DNA from: Cacconaster sp045114175
GTDB taxonomy: Bacteria > Bacteroidota > Bacteroidia > Bacteroidales > UBA932
Reading direction: 5' to 3'
Assembly: GCA_045114175.1 (NCBI GenBank)
Contig: JBGUJZ010000005.1
Coordinates: 1-12,865, forward strand
DNA: 12,865 nt
Positions 1-7,053 of the stretch are shown here, in pieces (within the stretch, counting starts at the first letter, position 1; each line of letters begins with the position of its first letter). The position numbers and the translations under genes were made by a program. Below the pieces are notes generated by a model, which was not told the origin of the DNA, searched no databases, and saw only the letters and a list, made by a program, of their open reading frames with translations.

Positions 1-806
1 GAGAAGTTCCACTGGTCGCTGTGGCGATAGGCGATGCTCATCCCGTCTGAAATCACATCCGTAAAGCCGCCCAGATCGCTCCAGGCCTGGCTGTAGATGT
101 CGTTGATCAGGGTGAACTGCCCCACCTCGGCCTTGAGACCGCAGGATGCGACGGGAACCCAGCCGCCTGCGCCGTCCTGCATCGTAGCAAAACCGACCAA
201 TGCGCTCAGGCCTTTCATTTCGCACGAAGCGACACCCGAGAAGCCGAACTGGCCGCTCTTGAAGAAGTAATCGCCGTAGGGCGAGGTAAACGCATTAGCG
301 GAGATGCTGAAAGACTCGGAGGGAGCCCAAGAGAGGCCTGCACCCCACTGATACATCGGGAAACCGTTCCAGACAGCGGTACTCAGGAAAGCGTGACGGT
401 CATAATCGTAATCATCTTCCTCAAAGGTTGCGCAGAACCAGTAGGATTTACCGGCGCTCACTGAGAAATCGCCGAAACTGTAGGTCAGGCTGGCCCAGTT
501 GAGCCAGTCGAAGTCATCGCTGCGGAAGGTGTTGTTGTAGAGAGTTGCCGGGTCCGTATTGAGCGGATTCAGCATGAAACTGAACGAAAGGTTATTCGTA
601 ATCTGACCGTCGCCCAGAAAGTAGAGAGAGGAAGAGCCCATATCGATCCCTGATTGGGTGGGACTTCCGCTAAAATCGATCCAAGGATTGGCTTCAAGTC
701 TTGAAACAACTGAGAAATCGGCGCTAAAACCGTCTTTTTCAGAACCTTGCGCAAGAGCAAGGGAACTTAGCGAGAGTGCCGCTAAAACAAGGATGAGTCT
801 CTTCAT
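1..806 (-). CDS. Secreted porin-like outer-membrane protein (C-terminus cut off by the window)
   Basis: The reading frame opens at the ATG at 806 and stays open to the window edge, giving about 268 residues without a stop, so the 3' end is missing. Residues 1 to about 20 (MKRLILVLAALSLSSLALAQ) form a clear Sec signal peptide with a small-residue cleavage site. The mature part is rich in alternating aromatic, polar and glycine residues. Short stretches such as WASLTYSFGDFSVSAGKSYW and FSISANAFTSPYGDYF look like amphipathic beta strands, as in outer-membrane beta barrels or porins. No catalytic motif is visible. I cannot name a family firmly; a Bacteroidota porin-like barrel fits best. It is divergent from the SulP transporter gene, so a link to anion uptake is possible but is inference only. 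A consensus -7 element lies 37 bp upstream of the start. Confidence 0.75.
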   Translation of the reverse strand, partial: MKRLILVLAALSLSSLALAQGSEKDGFSADFSVVSRLEANPWIDFSGSPTQSGIDMGSSSLYFLGDGQITNNLSFSFMLNPLNTDPATLYNNTFRSDDFDWLNWASLTYSFGDFSVSAGKSYWFCATFEEDDYDYDRHAFLSTAVWNGFPMYQWGAGLSWAPSESFSISANAFTSPYGDYFFKSGQFGFSGVASCEMKGLSALVGFATMQDGAGGWVPVASCGLKAEVGQFTLINDIYSQAWSDLGGFTDVISDGMSIAYRHSDQWNF

Positions 807-842
807 TTTCACTTCATAAAATTAGAGTAATGGTTATTAGGT

Positions 843-851
843 GCAAAGATA
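843..851 (-). promoter_or_regulatory. Bacteroidota -7 promoter element for the porin-like gene
   Basis: The minus strand reads TATCTTTGC, matching the Bacteroidota sigma-ABfr -7 consensus TAnnTTTG. It lies 37 bp upstream of the ATG at 806 in AT-rich sequence. I see no convincing -33 TTG at the right distance. Confidence 0.65.
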
Positions 852-881
852 AGAATAAATGATAAAGATGACATTTTTTTA

Positions 882-890
882 TACCTTTGC
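882..890 (+). promoter_or_regulatory. Bacteroidota -7 promoter element for the SulP gene
   Basis: The plus strand reads TACCTTTGC, a full match to the TAnnTTTG -7 consensus, 24 bp before the ATG at 915. The upstream sequence is a T-run with no clear -33 TTG. Together with the element at 843-851 it forms a compact divergent promoter region, and the 5' leader would be very short. Confidence 0.7.
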
Positions 891-914
891 GGCCGTTTTT
901 TTACGAAGTAAACC

Positions 915-2636
915 ATGAAGATTAACCCGAGCAAGATTTATCAGCCGAAACTCCTCTCCATTCTCCGCAAGAAAAAGTATGACGGAGCCACTTTCCGTTC
1001 CGATCTGATCGCAGGCATTATCGTGGGTATCATCGCCCTCCCGCTTGCCATCGCATTCGGTATTGCCAGTGGCGTCACGCCGCAGCAGGGCCTCATCACC
1101 GCCATCATCGCAGGTTTCATCATTTCCGCATTTGGCGGCACGCGATTCCTGATCGGCGGCCCTACCGGCGCCTTCATCGTCATTGTTGCGGGTATTATCG
1201 GACAGTACGGCATCGGCGGATTGACCATTGCCACCATCATGGCGGGCGTCATCCTGATCCTAATGGGCGTGTTTCGGCTCGGTATCGTCTTCAAATTCAT
1301 GCCCTACCCGATTGTCGTGGGCTTCACCAGCGGCATCGCGCTGACCCTGCTCACCACCCAGATCAAGGACTTCTTCGGTTATACTTCAGCCGCACCGAGC
1401 GGTTTCCTGCCGCAATGCGGATTCTATCTGAGTCATCTCTCCGAGATTAACTGGATTGAACTGGTTGCCAGCGTAATAGCCCTTGCACTCATCTTCTTCT
1501 GGAACAAAAAGGTTTCCAAGAAGATCCCCGGATCGCTGATTGCCATCCTCTTCTGCACGCTGGTCGGGCTGCTGCTGAACCGCTTTGGAGGCGTCCATCT
1601 GGCCACCATCGGCGACAAGTTCCCGGAACTCGGTGCCGGCATGTCCTTCCCCAAGCCGCAGTTCCCCAAGATGGATTTCCAGACCATCCGTTCGCTGGTC
1701 AGTCCGGCCCTCACCATCGCCCTGCTGGCCGCTATCGAATCGCTGCTGGCCGCTACGGTGACCGACGGTGCAACCGGTAAACACCACGATGCCAATTCAG
1801 AACTGATCGGCGAGGGCATCGCCAACATCATAACTCCCTTCTTTGGCGGTATCCCCGCAACCGGTGCGATTGCCCGCACGATGGCCAACATCAACAATGG
1901 CGGCAAGAGCCCGGTGGCCGGTATCATCCACGCAGTGACGCTGTTGCTGATTTACCTCTTCCTGATGCCCTACGTCATCTATATTCCACTCAGCTGCCTG
2001 GCAGCCATTCTGGTGATGGTGGCCTACAATATGAGTGAATGGCGCACCTTCCTCTATCTGGTGAAGGGTGACCGCCAGACCAAGGCCGTGCTGCTGACCA
2101 CCTTCCTGCTCACCGTCGTGGTGGACCTGACCGTTGCCATCGAGGTTGGCGTGCTGCTCGCCGTGGTCTTCTTCGTGGCCCGCGTGATGCAGACCTCTTC
2201 TATTGAAGCAGTTGAAGCACAAGAAATTGCAGCTACCGAATCCGAAGAGTACAACCCGGAGGATACGGAATTCCTGGATATTCCCGCCGGCGTGGAGGTT
2301 TATGAGATTGACGGCCCCTACTTCTTTGGTCTGGCCAGCAAGTTTGAGGAGTTCGAGCGCCGGCGCAAGAAGAACACCCGCGTACAGATTATCCGTATGC
2401 GTAAGGTGCCCTTCATGGATGCTACGGGCGTGCACAACCTGCAGACCCTCTGCGAGCGAATCGGAAAACGCGGTGCACAGGTTATTCTCTCAGGCGTCCG
2501 TCCGAACGTCCGTGCAACCATTCAGAAGTATGGATTGGACAAGCAGCTGGGCGAGGATCACATCCAGCCCCACATTACGCCTGCTCTTGAGAAGGCGCGT
2601 GAGATTCTTGCCGCTGGTGACGGCGCAGCTGCATAG
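915..2636 (+). CDS. SulP/SLC26-family anion transporter with C-terminal STAS domain
   Basis: This is a 573-residue inner-membrane transporter, about the usual length for bacterial SulP proteins (roughly 550-600 residues). Hydrophobic segments fill residues 30-425. They include the SulP-type stretch GGPTGAF near 81-87 and a conserved central block at about 275-340 (IESLLAA, then NSELIGEGIANI, then GGIPATGAIARTMANI). A cytoplasmic STAS domain follows an acidic linker (about 430-455) and covers about 458-567. At the position of the SpoIIAA phosphorylation site it reads MDATG (501-505), with threonine 504 where SpoIIAA has serine. Family members carry sulfate, bicarbonate or dicarboxylates, usually coupled to sodium or protons; the sequence does not settle the substrate. 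A -7 promoter element sits just upstream and there is no Shine-Dalgarno sequence. The last 62 bp overlap the converging BASS-type gene, leaving no room for a normal terminator. Confidence 0.93.
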   Translation: MKINPSKIYQPKLLSILRKKKYDGATFRSDLIAGIIVGIIALPLAIAFGIASGVTPQQGLITAIIAGFIISAFGGTRFLIGGPTGAFIVIVAGIIGQYGIGGLTIATIMAGVILILMGVFRLGIVFKFMPYPIVVGFTSGIALTLLTTQIKDFFGYTSAAPSGFLPQCGFYLSHLSEINWIELVASVIALALIFFWNKKVSKKIPGSLIAILFCTLVGLLLNRFGGVHLATIGDKFPELGAGMSFPKPQFPKMDFQTIRSLVSPALTIALLAAIESLLAATVTDGATGKHHDANSELIGEGIANIITPFFGGIPATGAIARTMANINNGGKSPVAGIIHAVTLLLIYLFLMPYVIYIPLSCLAAILVMVAYNMSEWRTFLYLVKGDRQTKAVLLTTFLLTVVVDLTVAIEVGVLLAVVFFVARVMQTSSIEAVEAQEIAATESEEYNPEDTEFLDIPAGVEVYEIDGPYFFGLASKFEEFERRRKKNTRVQIIRMRKVPFMDATGVHNLQTLCERIGKRGAQVILSGVRPNVRATIQKYGLDKQLGEDHIQPHITPALEKAREILAAGDGAAA

Positions 2637-3588
2637 TGTTGTAGAGATTGTGCCAGATGCTGTAGAACCCTCCTACGGCCGATACCACCGGGTTCAGGAA
2701 GGTTAATCCCAGCCACATTGTAAAAGAGGTATTCTTCTGCCCCAGAGACTGTCCTGCGGTCACACGGCGGCCATATCGCTTGCCGATCCGGTGCCCGACC
2801 GCAAACTGGATGATGCAGGCCACCAGCGCAGCGCCGGCCAGCTCCAGCAGAATCAGTTTGCTCCCCTCGAACAACACGGCCACGCGCGTTGCCAAACCGA
2901 TTGAAATCACCAGCAGCACGCTCCACAGATAGAAGGGCCAGTCCGGATGGCGCAGCACCACCGCCAGCACGCGCGGCATCCAGGCCCGCACGGCCATCGC
3001 CAGCAGCATCGGGGCAATCAGCAACGGGAAAACCTTGGCCAGAATGGTCAGCATCGAGGTGCCGAACGACATCCCCTCCACAGGGTAGGCCATCGGCAGA
3101 AAAAGAGGAATTAGGATGCTGGTTATCACGTTGATCAGAATGATGTAAGTGATGCATTCGGACACATTTCCACCCAGCTTTCCGGTCACTACCACGCTCG
3201 AATTGGCCGTGGGGGTGATGAAGCAGAGCAGCAGTGCCTGCACCAGAATCTCGTGCCGACTTATCCAGCGGAAGAAACTCCCCTCCCAGCTGCGCGCCGC
3301 GATCAGCAGCAGGCAAAGCGCGATAAAGACACCGCACTGCACCAGCAGCGGAGCAATTTGCCAGCGATGCGGACGAACCTCTTTGGGCGAAACGCGGCAG
3401 AGGCTCAGAAAGAGCATGATGAAGAGCAGGACAGGCTGCAGCCAGGCAGCCGCAACACGCAACACGGGCCCTGCCACATGGAGCGAAGGCACGGCATAAT
3501 AGAGGAGGCAGATGCCGACCCCCGCCGCAATGGCGATGGCCAGCATCCACTCTCTCAGCCAATTAATGATGCGCGTTTTGAGCGTCAT
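2575..3588 (-). CDS. BASS-superfamily (bile acid:sodium symporter-like) membrane transporter
   Basis: This 337-residue protein has about nine to ten hydrophobic segments. Two regions match the crossover helices of the bile acid:sodium symporter fold: ITPTANSSVVVTGKLGGN at 124-141, and GQKNTSFTMWLGLTFLNP at 283-300, followed by the family-like IWHNLYN at 311-317. Residues after about 317 are a polar tail (arginine, glutamine and histidine rich) encoded antisense to the end of the SulP gene, so they are probably not part of the core fold. The start ATG overlaps the stop of the upstream iron-sulfur gene by one base (TAATG), implying one transcript and translational coupling. The substrate is unknown; relatives carry bile acids, organic anions, pantothenate, metalloid oxyanions or other solutes. 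An overlapping minus-strand frame at 2558-3562 is a shadow. Confidence 0.82.
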   Translation of the reverse strand: MTLKTRIINWLREWMLAIAIAAGVGICLLYYAVPSLHVAGPVLRVAAAWLQPVLLFIMLFLSLCRVSPKEVRPHRWQIAPLLVQCGVFIALCLLLIAARSWEGSFFRWISRHEILVQALLLCFITPTANSSVVVTGKLGGNVSECITYIILINVITSILIPLFLPMAYPVEGMSFGTSMLTILAKVFPLLIAPMLLAMAVRAWMPRVLAVVLRHPDWPFYLWSVLLVISIGLATRVAVLFEGSKLILLELAGAALVACIIQFAVGHRIGKRYGRRVTAGQSLGQKNTSFTMWLGLTFLNPVVSAVGGFYSIWHNLYNTMQLRRHQRQESHAPSQEQA

Positions 3589-5621
3589 TACTCTACCCAG
3601 CGATACGAAGTACCGGGTGCGTCAAAGGTCATTTTAGCGGCCTCTTCGCGGACATCATCCTCCTTGTAGGTGATGGTCCAAACGGGCATCGTAATCAGTT
3701 CCCAGAGGCGCTGTTCCGTCATCGGAGCCGCATAGCGGATGCGGATGCACGGCAGCAGGTCTGCATTCAGGCAGAGGTAGGTACCGATCACGCCCTCTTC
3801 CTTGGATACATGGTTGCTCAGGTAGGGCAGCATGCGCTTGATGATAGGCTTCTCATAGTTCTGATCTACAAGCTCGTAGAAGAACTGCGGCTTGCCGGCG
3901 TAAACCTCGGCGCGCGGACGGATTACCGTCTCGCCGGTCTCTGTGTATTTTCCTTTGTATTCAGCCTTGAAGCCGTCGAACATCATCTCCAGATACTCCT
4001 TGATATCGATGGAGCCGACCTCTTTTTCCATTCGGACGAACTCGATATCGATCGGGGTTGCCTTGACGCCGCCACCGTGAACCGGCATATCCAGTGTCTT
4101 CTTGTTCACCGTCTCACGGAAGAAAGCCTCATCCAGCCCCTCCTCTTCCGGATCTACATAGACGCGGACGATCAGCGGGCAATCATACTGCGAATCAATA
4201 CCGTAGATCTTCTTGCCCGTCAGTCGGAACTGCATGCCGAGGCGGTTGAGATCGGTGCGGTCGTACATCTTCTCGGTGCGGATCGTCAGCACCTTGAGCG
4301 AGCTGTAAGCCTTGGGATCCGGGCTGTTTACGCGGAAATGCGAAGGAACGAAAACCTCTTCCTGGATCTTTTCAGGCGTGGTTTTGGTCGGATCGTACTT
4401 GATCACCACGGAGTGGCTGGTCACGTAGGTCTTTACGCCATGCACACCCTTGACACCCTCCATGCGGGCCTTGAAGGCCATGGAGCTACCGTAGCACTTG
4501 ACGGATTTAAGATTCTCGATCTTAACGGTTTCAAGCTTCATACCCTCCTCTATTCCCCAGTTTTCGTCAATCGTAGGGAGTTCGAATTTACCGCCGATGA
4601 TGATGGCAGCAGCCAGCAGGACGGCCGTGAGGATGGCGGGCAGGTATTTCATAAAGCTACAGCGTGCCGAACGCGGCGTAAGGCCAATCGAGAGCGCTTT
4701 GCTCGGGCAGGCGGCCACACACTCGCCGCAAAGGACGCAATCCACGTTGCGGACCACATTTCCTTCCAGCGGAACATTGATGTGATACGGGCAGTGCTTC
4801 TGGCAGGAGTAGCACTGGCGGCCGCAATGCGACTGATCCACAATCACGTGGAGCAGCTGTCCGCGCGGACGGCCGCTGAAGATCTCGAGCAGGTAGCCCA
4901 GCAGGCAGATGGCCGCGAAGACCCAAACCCACGGAATATGTACGCCTAGCAGGCCCAGAACCACGACGACGAGCGCCAGAACTACGAGCCACATCCAGAA
5001 TTTCAGGGTGTTGGAAGCTGCGCCAAGCGGGCAGATATATTTGCACCAGAAACGCTTCACGAAGAGGCCTAACAGCAGCACGAGGGAGACCGAAATGATG
5101 GACATCCAGAGAGTGATTTCACCCTTGAATCCAGTGGCCACCGCATAGTAGGGATCGAGCTTCTTGCAGAAGAGTTCGCTAGCGGTGACGGTCATGTAGA
5201 GAATCCAGAAGAGCAGCGCATATTTGAGGATGCGGAGCAGCTTGTCGGCCACCGTGCCGTTCGTAATTTCGAATCCTTTAATCTTCAGTGCCTTGCGAAG
5301 CTTCGTCAGCAGGTCTTCCACCGTTCCGATCGGGCAGAGATAGCCGCAGAACAGCTTGCTGAAGAGGATGACGGCTGCCGCCAGGGCAAGGCCCATCAGG
5401 ATCTGTACGGAGGACATGCTGCAAGGCAGCGAACCACGTACCAGGTAGGTGACGAAAGCCTGGATGCCGCCGAAGGGGCAGTAACGCTCGGGATCAGCCG
5501 CTTCGCTGCTGAAAAGAGCCGTACAGATGCCGGTAAGGCAAAGAATCAAAACTGCGAGTACGCCCCACTGGAGCAGGTACTTAGGCCAGTTTTTGCAAAT
5601 CTGGGAAGGTTTCTTGGACAT
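3588..5621 (-). CDS. Membrane polyferredoxin (NapH/NosR/CcoG-like) fused to an HMA-like C-terminal region
   Basis: This 677-residue membrane protein has two parts. The N-terminal part (1-345) holds about six to seven membrane segments. It has two CxxxCP motifs of the NapH/NosR/CcoG type (CGYLCPIG 92-99, CKYICPLG 193-200). It also has a two-cluster ferredoxin domain with cysteines 266, 270, 273, 277 and 295, 298, 301, 305, enough for two [4Fe-4S] clusters. A final membrane segment (about 324-343) leads into a soluble region. Residues about 369-430 have the length and pattern of a heavy-metal-associated (HMA) domain, but the metal loop reads CYGSS, not CxxC. The last part (about 590-655) may repeat that fold. 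The role is probably electron transfer through the membrane, perhaps tied to a metal or redox task; the partner is unknown. It has its own near-perfect -33/-7 promoter and is coupled to the downstream BASS gene. Confidence 0.85.
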   Translation of the reverse strand: MSKKPSQICKNWPKYLLQWGVLAVLILCLTGICTALFSSEAADPERYCPFGGIQAFVTYLVRGSLPCSMSSVQILMGLALAAAVILFSKLFCGYLCPIGTVEDLLTKLRKALKIKGFEITNGTVADKLLRILKYALLFWILYMTVTASELFCKKLDPYYAVATGFKGEITLWMSIISVSLVLLLGLFVKRFWCKYICPLGAASNTLKFWMWLVVLALVVVVLGLLGVHIPWVWVFAAICLLGYLLEIFSGRPRGQLLHVIVDQSHCGRQCYSCQKHCPYHINVPLEGNVVRNVDCVLCGECVAACPSKALSIGLTPRSARCSFMKYLPAILTAVLLAAAIIIGGKFELPTIDENWGIEEGMKLETVKIENLKSVKCYGSSMAFKARMEGVKGVHGVKTYVTSHSVVIKYDPTKTTPEKIQEEVFVPSHFRVNSPDPKAYSSLKVLTIRTEKMYDRTDLNRLGMQFRLTGKKIYGIDSQYDCPLIVRVYVDPEEEGLDEAFFRETVNKKTLDMPVHGGGVKATPIDIEFVRMEKEVGSIDIKEYLEMMFDGFKAEYKGKYTETGETVIRPRAEVYAGKPQFFYELVDQNYEKPIIKRMLPYLSNHVSKEEGVIGTYLCLNADLLPCIRIRYAAPMTEQRLWELITMPVWTITYKEDDVREEAAKMTFDAPGTSYRWVE

Positions 5622-5679
5622 AGGTTATTTGTTTAACTATTTGTTGTTTTCTGCGTTGGGTTTACCTTATATAAAAAAG

Positions 5680-5711
5680 CAAATTTAGTGTTTCCGGGGA
5701 TTTTCGGCAAA
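5680..5711 (-). promoter_or_regulatory. Promoter of the polyferredoxin-BASS operon
   Basis: On the minus strand a -33 TTTG (5711-5708) is followed after exactly 20 nt by TAAATTTG (5687-5680). Both match the Bacteroidota -33/-7 consensus (TTTG, 19-21 nt, TAnnTTTG). The -7 element ends 58 bp before the ATG at 5621. It runs away from the tRNA promoter, whose -33 lies only 13 bp off. Confidence 0.8.
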
Positions 5712-5724
5712 AAACCGGCAAGAT

Positions 5725-5755
5725 TTTGCAGATTCTATTTTTTTCTCTATCTTCG
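5725..5755 (+). promoter_or_regulatory. Promoter of the tRNA-Val gene
   Basis: TTTG at 5725-5728 is followed after 19 nt by TATCTTCG at 5748-5755, one mismatch from TAnnTTTG. The spacing is right for a Bacteroidota promoter, and transcription would begin within a few bases of the mature tRNA 5' end at 5768. Confidence 0.65.
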
Positions 5756-5767
5756 CGGCTCCAAACC

Positions 5768-5842
5768 GGTCCTTTAGCTCAGCTGGTTTAGAGCGCCTGC
5801 TTGACAGGCAGGAGGTCAGCAGTTCAAATCTGCTAAGGGCCA
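5768..5842 (+). tRNA. tRNA-Val (anticodon GAC)
   Basis: The 75-nt cloverleaf folds fully by eye. The acceptor GGTCCTT pairs with AAGGGCC with one wobble. The D stem is GCTC/GAGC, and the anticodon stem CCTGC/GCAGG carries the loop TTGACAG. The variable loop is AGGTC, and the T stem AGCAG/CTGCT has the loop TTCAAAT. Anticodon GAC reads the valine codons GTC and GTT. The discriminator base is A at 5842; a genomic CCA is not encoded after it. A promoter lies just upstream and an intrinsic terminator just downstream, so the gene appears to be transcribed alone. Confidence 0.95.
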
Positions 5843-5858
5843 CAAAACCGACAAAGTT

Positions 5859-5887
5859 GGAAGTCGCATTGCGGCTTCCATTTTTTA
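5859..5887 (+). terminator. Intrinsic terminator after tRNA-Val
   Basis: A nine-pair stem, GGAAGTCGC (5859-5867) with GCGGCTTCC (5871-5879), has one G-T wobble and a three-base loop. It is followed by A and six T residues (5881-5886). It sits 17 bp after the tRNA end and closes that short transcript. Confidence 0.85.
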
Positions 5888-5945
5888 TTCAGCGGCCTTG
5901 GGTCAGCGGCCTCTATCGAGAGACCCTCTAATAATAATGGTGTTA

Positions 5946-6053
5946 GGTGGCGGATAACATTCTGATTTACTGCAAATTAAGTAATAGTCTATGCCTAAAA
6001 TCAAGCATAGACCTATCGTTATTTTCCTGATAATCAAAGATCTAGGCGCCACC
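5946..6053. repeat. 108-bp imperfect palindrome, copy 1 (transposase side)
   Basis: The element begins GGTGGCGG and ends GGCGCCACC, so its outer 7 bp (GGTGGCG/CGCCACC) are inverted. In the centre GTCTATGC (5987-5994) and GCATAGAC (6005-6012) form an 8-bp stem around a 10-base loop. The two flanking arms are 41 bp each and complementary at about 24 positions by hand count. Aligned without gaps to copy 2 (9802-9909) it matches at about 80 of 108 positions, and about 75 in inverted orientation, so direction is nearly ambiguous. Its right end overlaps the last codons and stop of the Y1 transposase. It is probably an end or target palindrome used by that enzyme; this link is inferred from position. 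Confidence 0.85.
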
Positions 6054-6944
6054 GCTTAGATGGAGGAATTTCGCCACTTGCTTCCTGGTGGCCTTGGTCA
6101 TTTTCATCAGGGTAATTGCAATAGCATTTTTCTCCTTGTAAGGCAACGCCAGAAGAGACTTGACTGATTTGCCTTGGAGAAGATTGGAAGCTGCCCTCAC
6201 CAGATCAAAATAAATCACATCTGAGCCCGGGGAGAACTCTTCCTGAATGTCATACTCGCTTCCTGTATTGGAGTCGAAGGCAGTCAACATCTCTGTATGG
6301 CTTTTATAATAACTGGTAACGGATTTGTAATCGATTCGATTATAAAGAGTAATAACCTTGTCTGTCAATTGTTTAATTTCCACGTCGCTCAAAACAGCGG
6401 TCATATTCTCTACTAAGGAATAGTTCAACGGTTTACCAGAATCTGCCCAGAATTTCAATTCTTTGAGAGAACGTCGAAGAGCCTTACTCGCGTTCCTTAG
6501 GATAAGTTTCTCCGAGAAAGGATTAGGACTCTCGGCATACGCCAGATAATTCCAGCGACACTCTATAGCCCTGCTCCCCAATCCTTTTTCTACGGGGTTG
6601 TTGTACAGATACGCAATAGCAGTCCGAATCTTCTTGTCTCCTCTTTTCTCCGCGATTCCATAGCGTTTGGAGAACAAGGCTCCTGACAATCCTGAATTCC
6701 TGTTGAAGTAGCGAGCGTAATGAGACGTATAGAATTGGATAAAAACCGGAATGTGGCTTATGTCCTGAACGACAATCAAAAGATGGACATGATCAACCAT
6801 CTGGCAGATTCCCAGTAGTTTAATACCGTATCGTTTCGATGCGATCGAAACAATGGAGAAGAAAACCAGGTAATCCCTTACCGAGTAGAAAAGAAGGTAG
6901 CCATTGGCCGTCCGCTGATAGATATGATAAACTCGCCCCTTCAT
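6042..6944 (-). CDS. Y1 (HUH) transposase of the REP-associated RAYT type, with C-terminal helix-turn-helix-like tail
   Basis: This 300-residue protein starts GRVYHIYQRTANG, the usual opening of IS200-like/RAYT enzymes. The metal-binding HUH motif is DHVHLL at 51-56 (histidines 52 and 54). The catalytic tyrosine is most likely Y112 in AIAYLYNNPVEKGL. Such enzymes cut and rejoin single-stranded DNA at hairpins through a 5'-phosphotyrosine bond. The catalytic domain ends near residue 140. The extra 160 residues are less familiar and finish with a helix-turn-helix-like stretch (ATRKQVAKFLHLS, about 285-297), which may bind DNA. The last three residues, GGA, and the stop codon lie inside palindrome copy 1. 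The gene has lower GC than the rest of the window and is divergent from the small-protein/BspA pair. It appears intact. RAYTs are normally single-copy and vertically kept; whether this one is mobile is open. Confidence 0.88.
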   Translation of the reverse strand: MKGRVYHIYQRTANGYLLFYSVRDYLVFFSIVSIASKRYGIKLLGICQMVDHVHLLIVVQDISHIPVFIQFYTSHYARYFNRNSGLSGALFSKRYGIAEKRGDKKIRTAIAYLYNNPVEKGLGSRAIECRWNYLAYAESPNPFSEKLILRNASKALRRSLKELKFWADSGKPLNYSLVENMTAVLSDVEIKQLTDKVITLYNRIDYKSVTSYYKSHTEMLTAFDSNTGSEYDIQEEFSPGSDVIYFDLVRAASNLLQGKSVKSLLALPYKEKNAIAITLMKMTKATRKQVAKFLHLSGGA

Positions 6945-6961
6945 ACTGTTCGGTTTACCTT

Positions 6962-6969
6962 CAAAGGTA
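6962..6969 (-). promoter_or_regulatory. -7 promoter element of the transposase gene
   Basis: The minus strand reads TACCTTTG, a full match to TAnnTTTG, 17 bp before the ATG at 6944. It lies within an 18-bp sequence that recurs inverted at 7047-7064, and also inside a small palindrome, TACCTT-CA-AAGGTA (6956-6969). No clear -33 TTG is visible. Confidence 0.6.
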
Positions 6970-7053
6970 GAAATGTCTCCGCTATTATCTCACAGTTTCC
7001 AAGGCCATTCCTCGATTCACCCGAAGATTAGTCGATTTTTAAAAAAACATCGC

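Noticed and set aside
569..760. A 63-codon minus-strand frame inside the porin-like gene
   Set aside because: It is an out-of-frame shadow of the longer frame that starts at 806 with a good signal peptide and runs to the window edge.
1797..2435. A 212-codon minus-strand frame opposite the SulP gene
   Set aside because: It is rich in histidine, glutamine and glycine as expected from antisense of hydrophobic codons, and it has no start context or domain.
2558..3562. A 334-codon minus-strand frame parallel to the BASS-type gene
   Set aside because: It has no domain likeness, and its composition is a frame-shifted reading of the real transporter, which shows family motifs and a coupled start.
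3810..4949. A 379-codon plus-strand frame opposite the polyferredoxin
   Set aside because: It is an antisense shadow of a GC-rich gene whose own frame has complete cysteine motifs; no recognisable protein features.
5821..5842. tRNA 3' end as an integrase attachment site
   Set aside because: No second copy of the tRNA 3' segment is seen after the accessory unit, and no tyrosine recombinase is encoded in the window.
5890..5912. Nine-base direct repeat CAGCGGCCT (5890-5898 and 5904-5912), near GGGTC/GACCC complementarity
   Set aside because: It is too short and isolated to call an attachment site or element; it may be a remnant but nothing else supports it.
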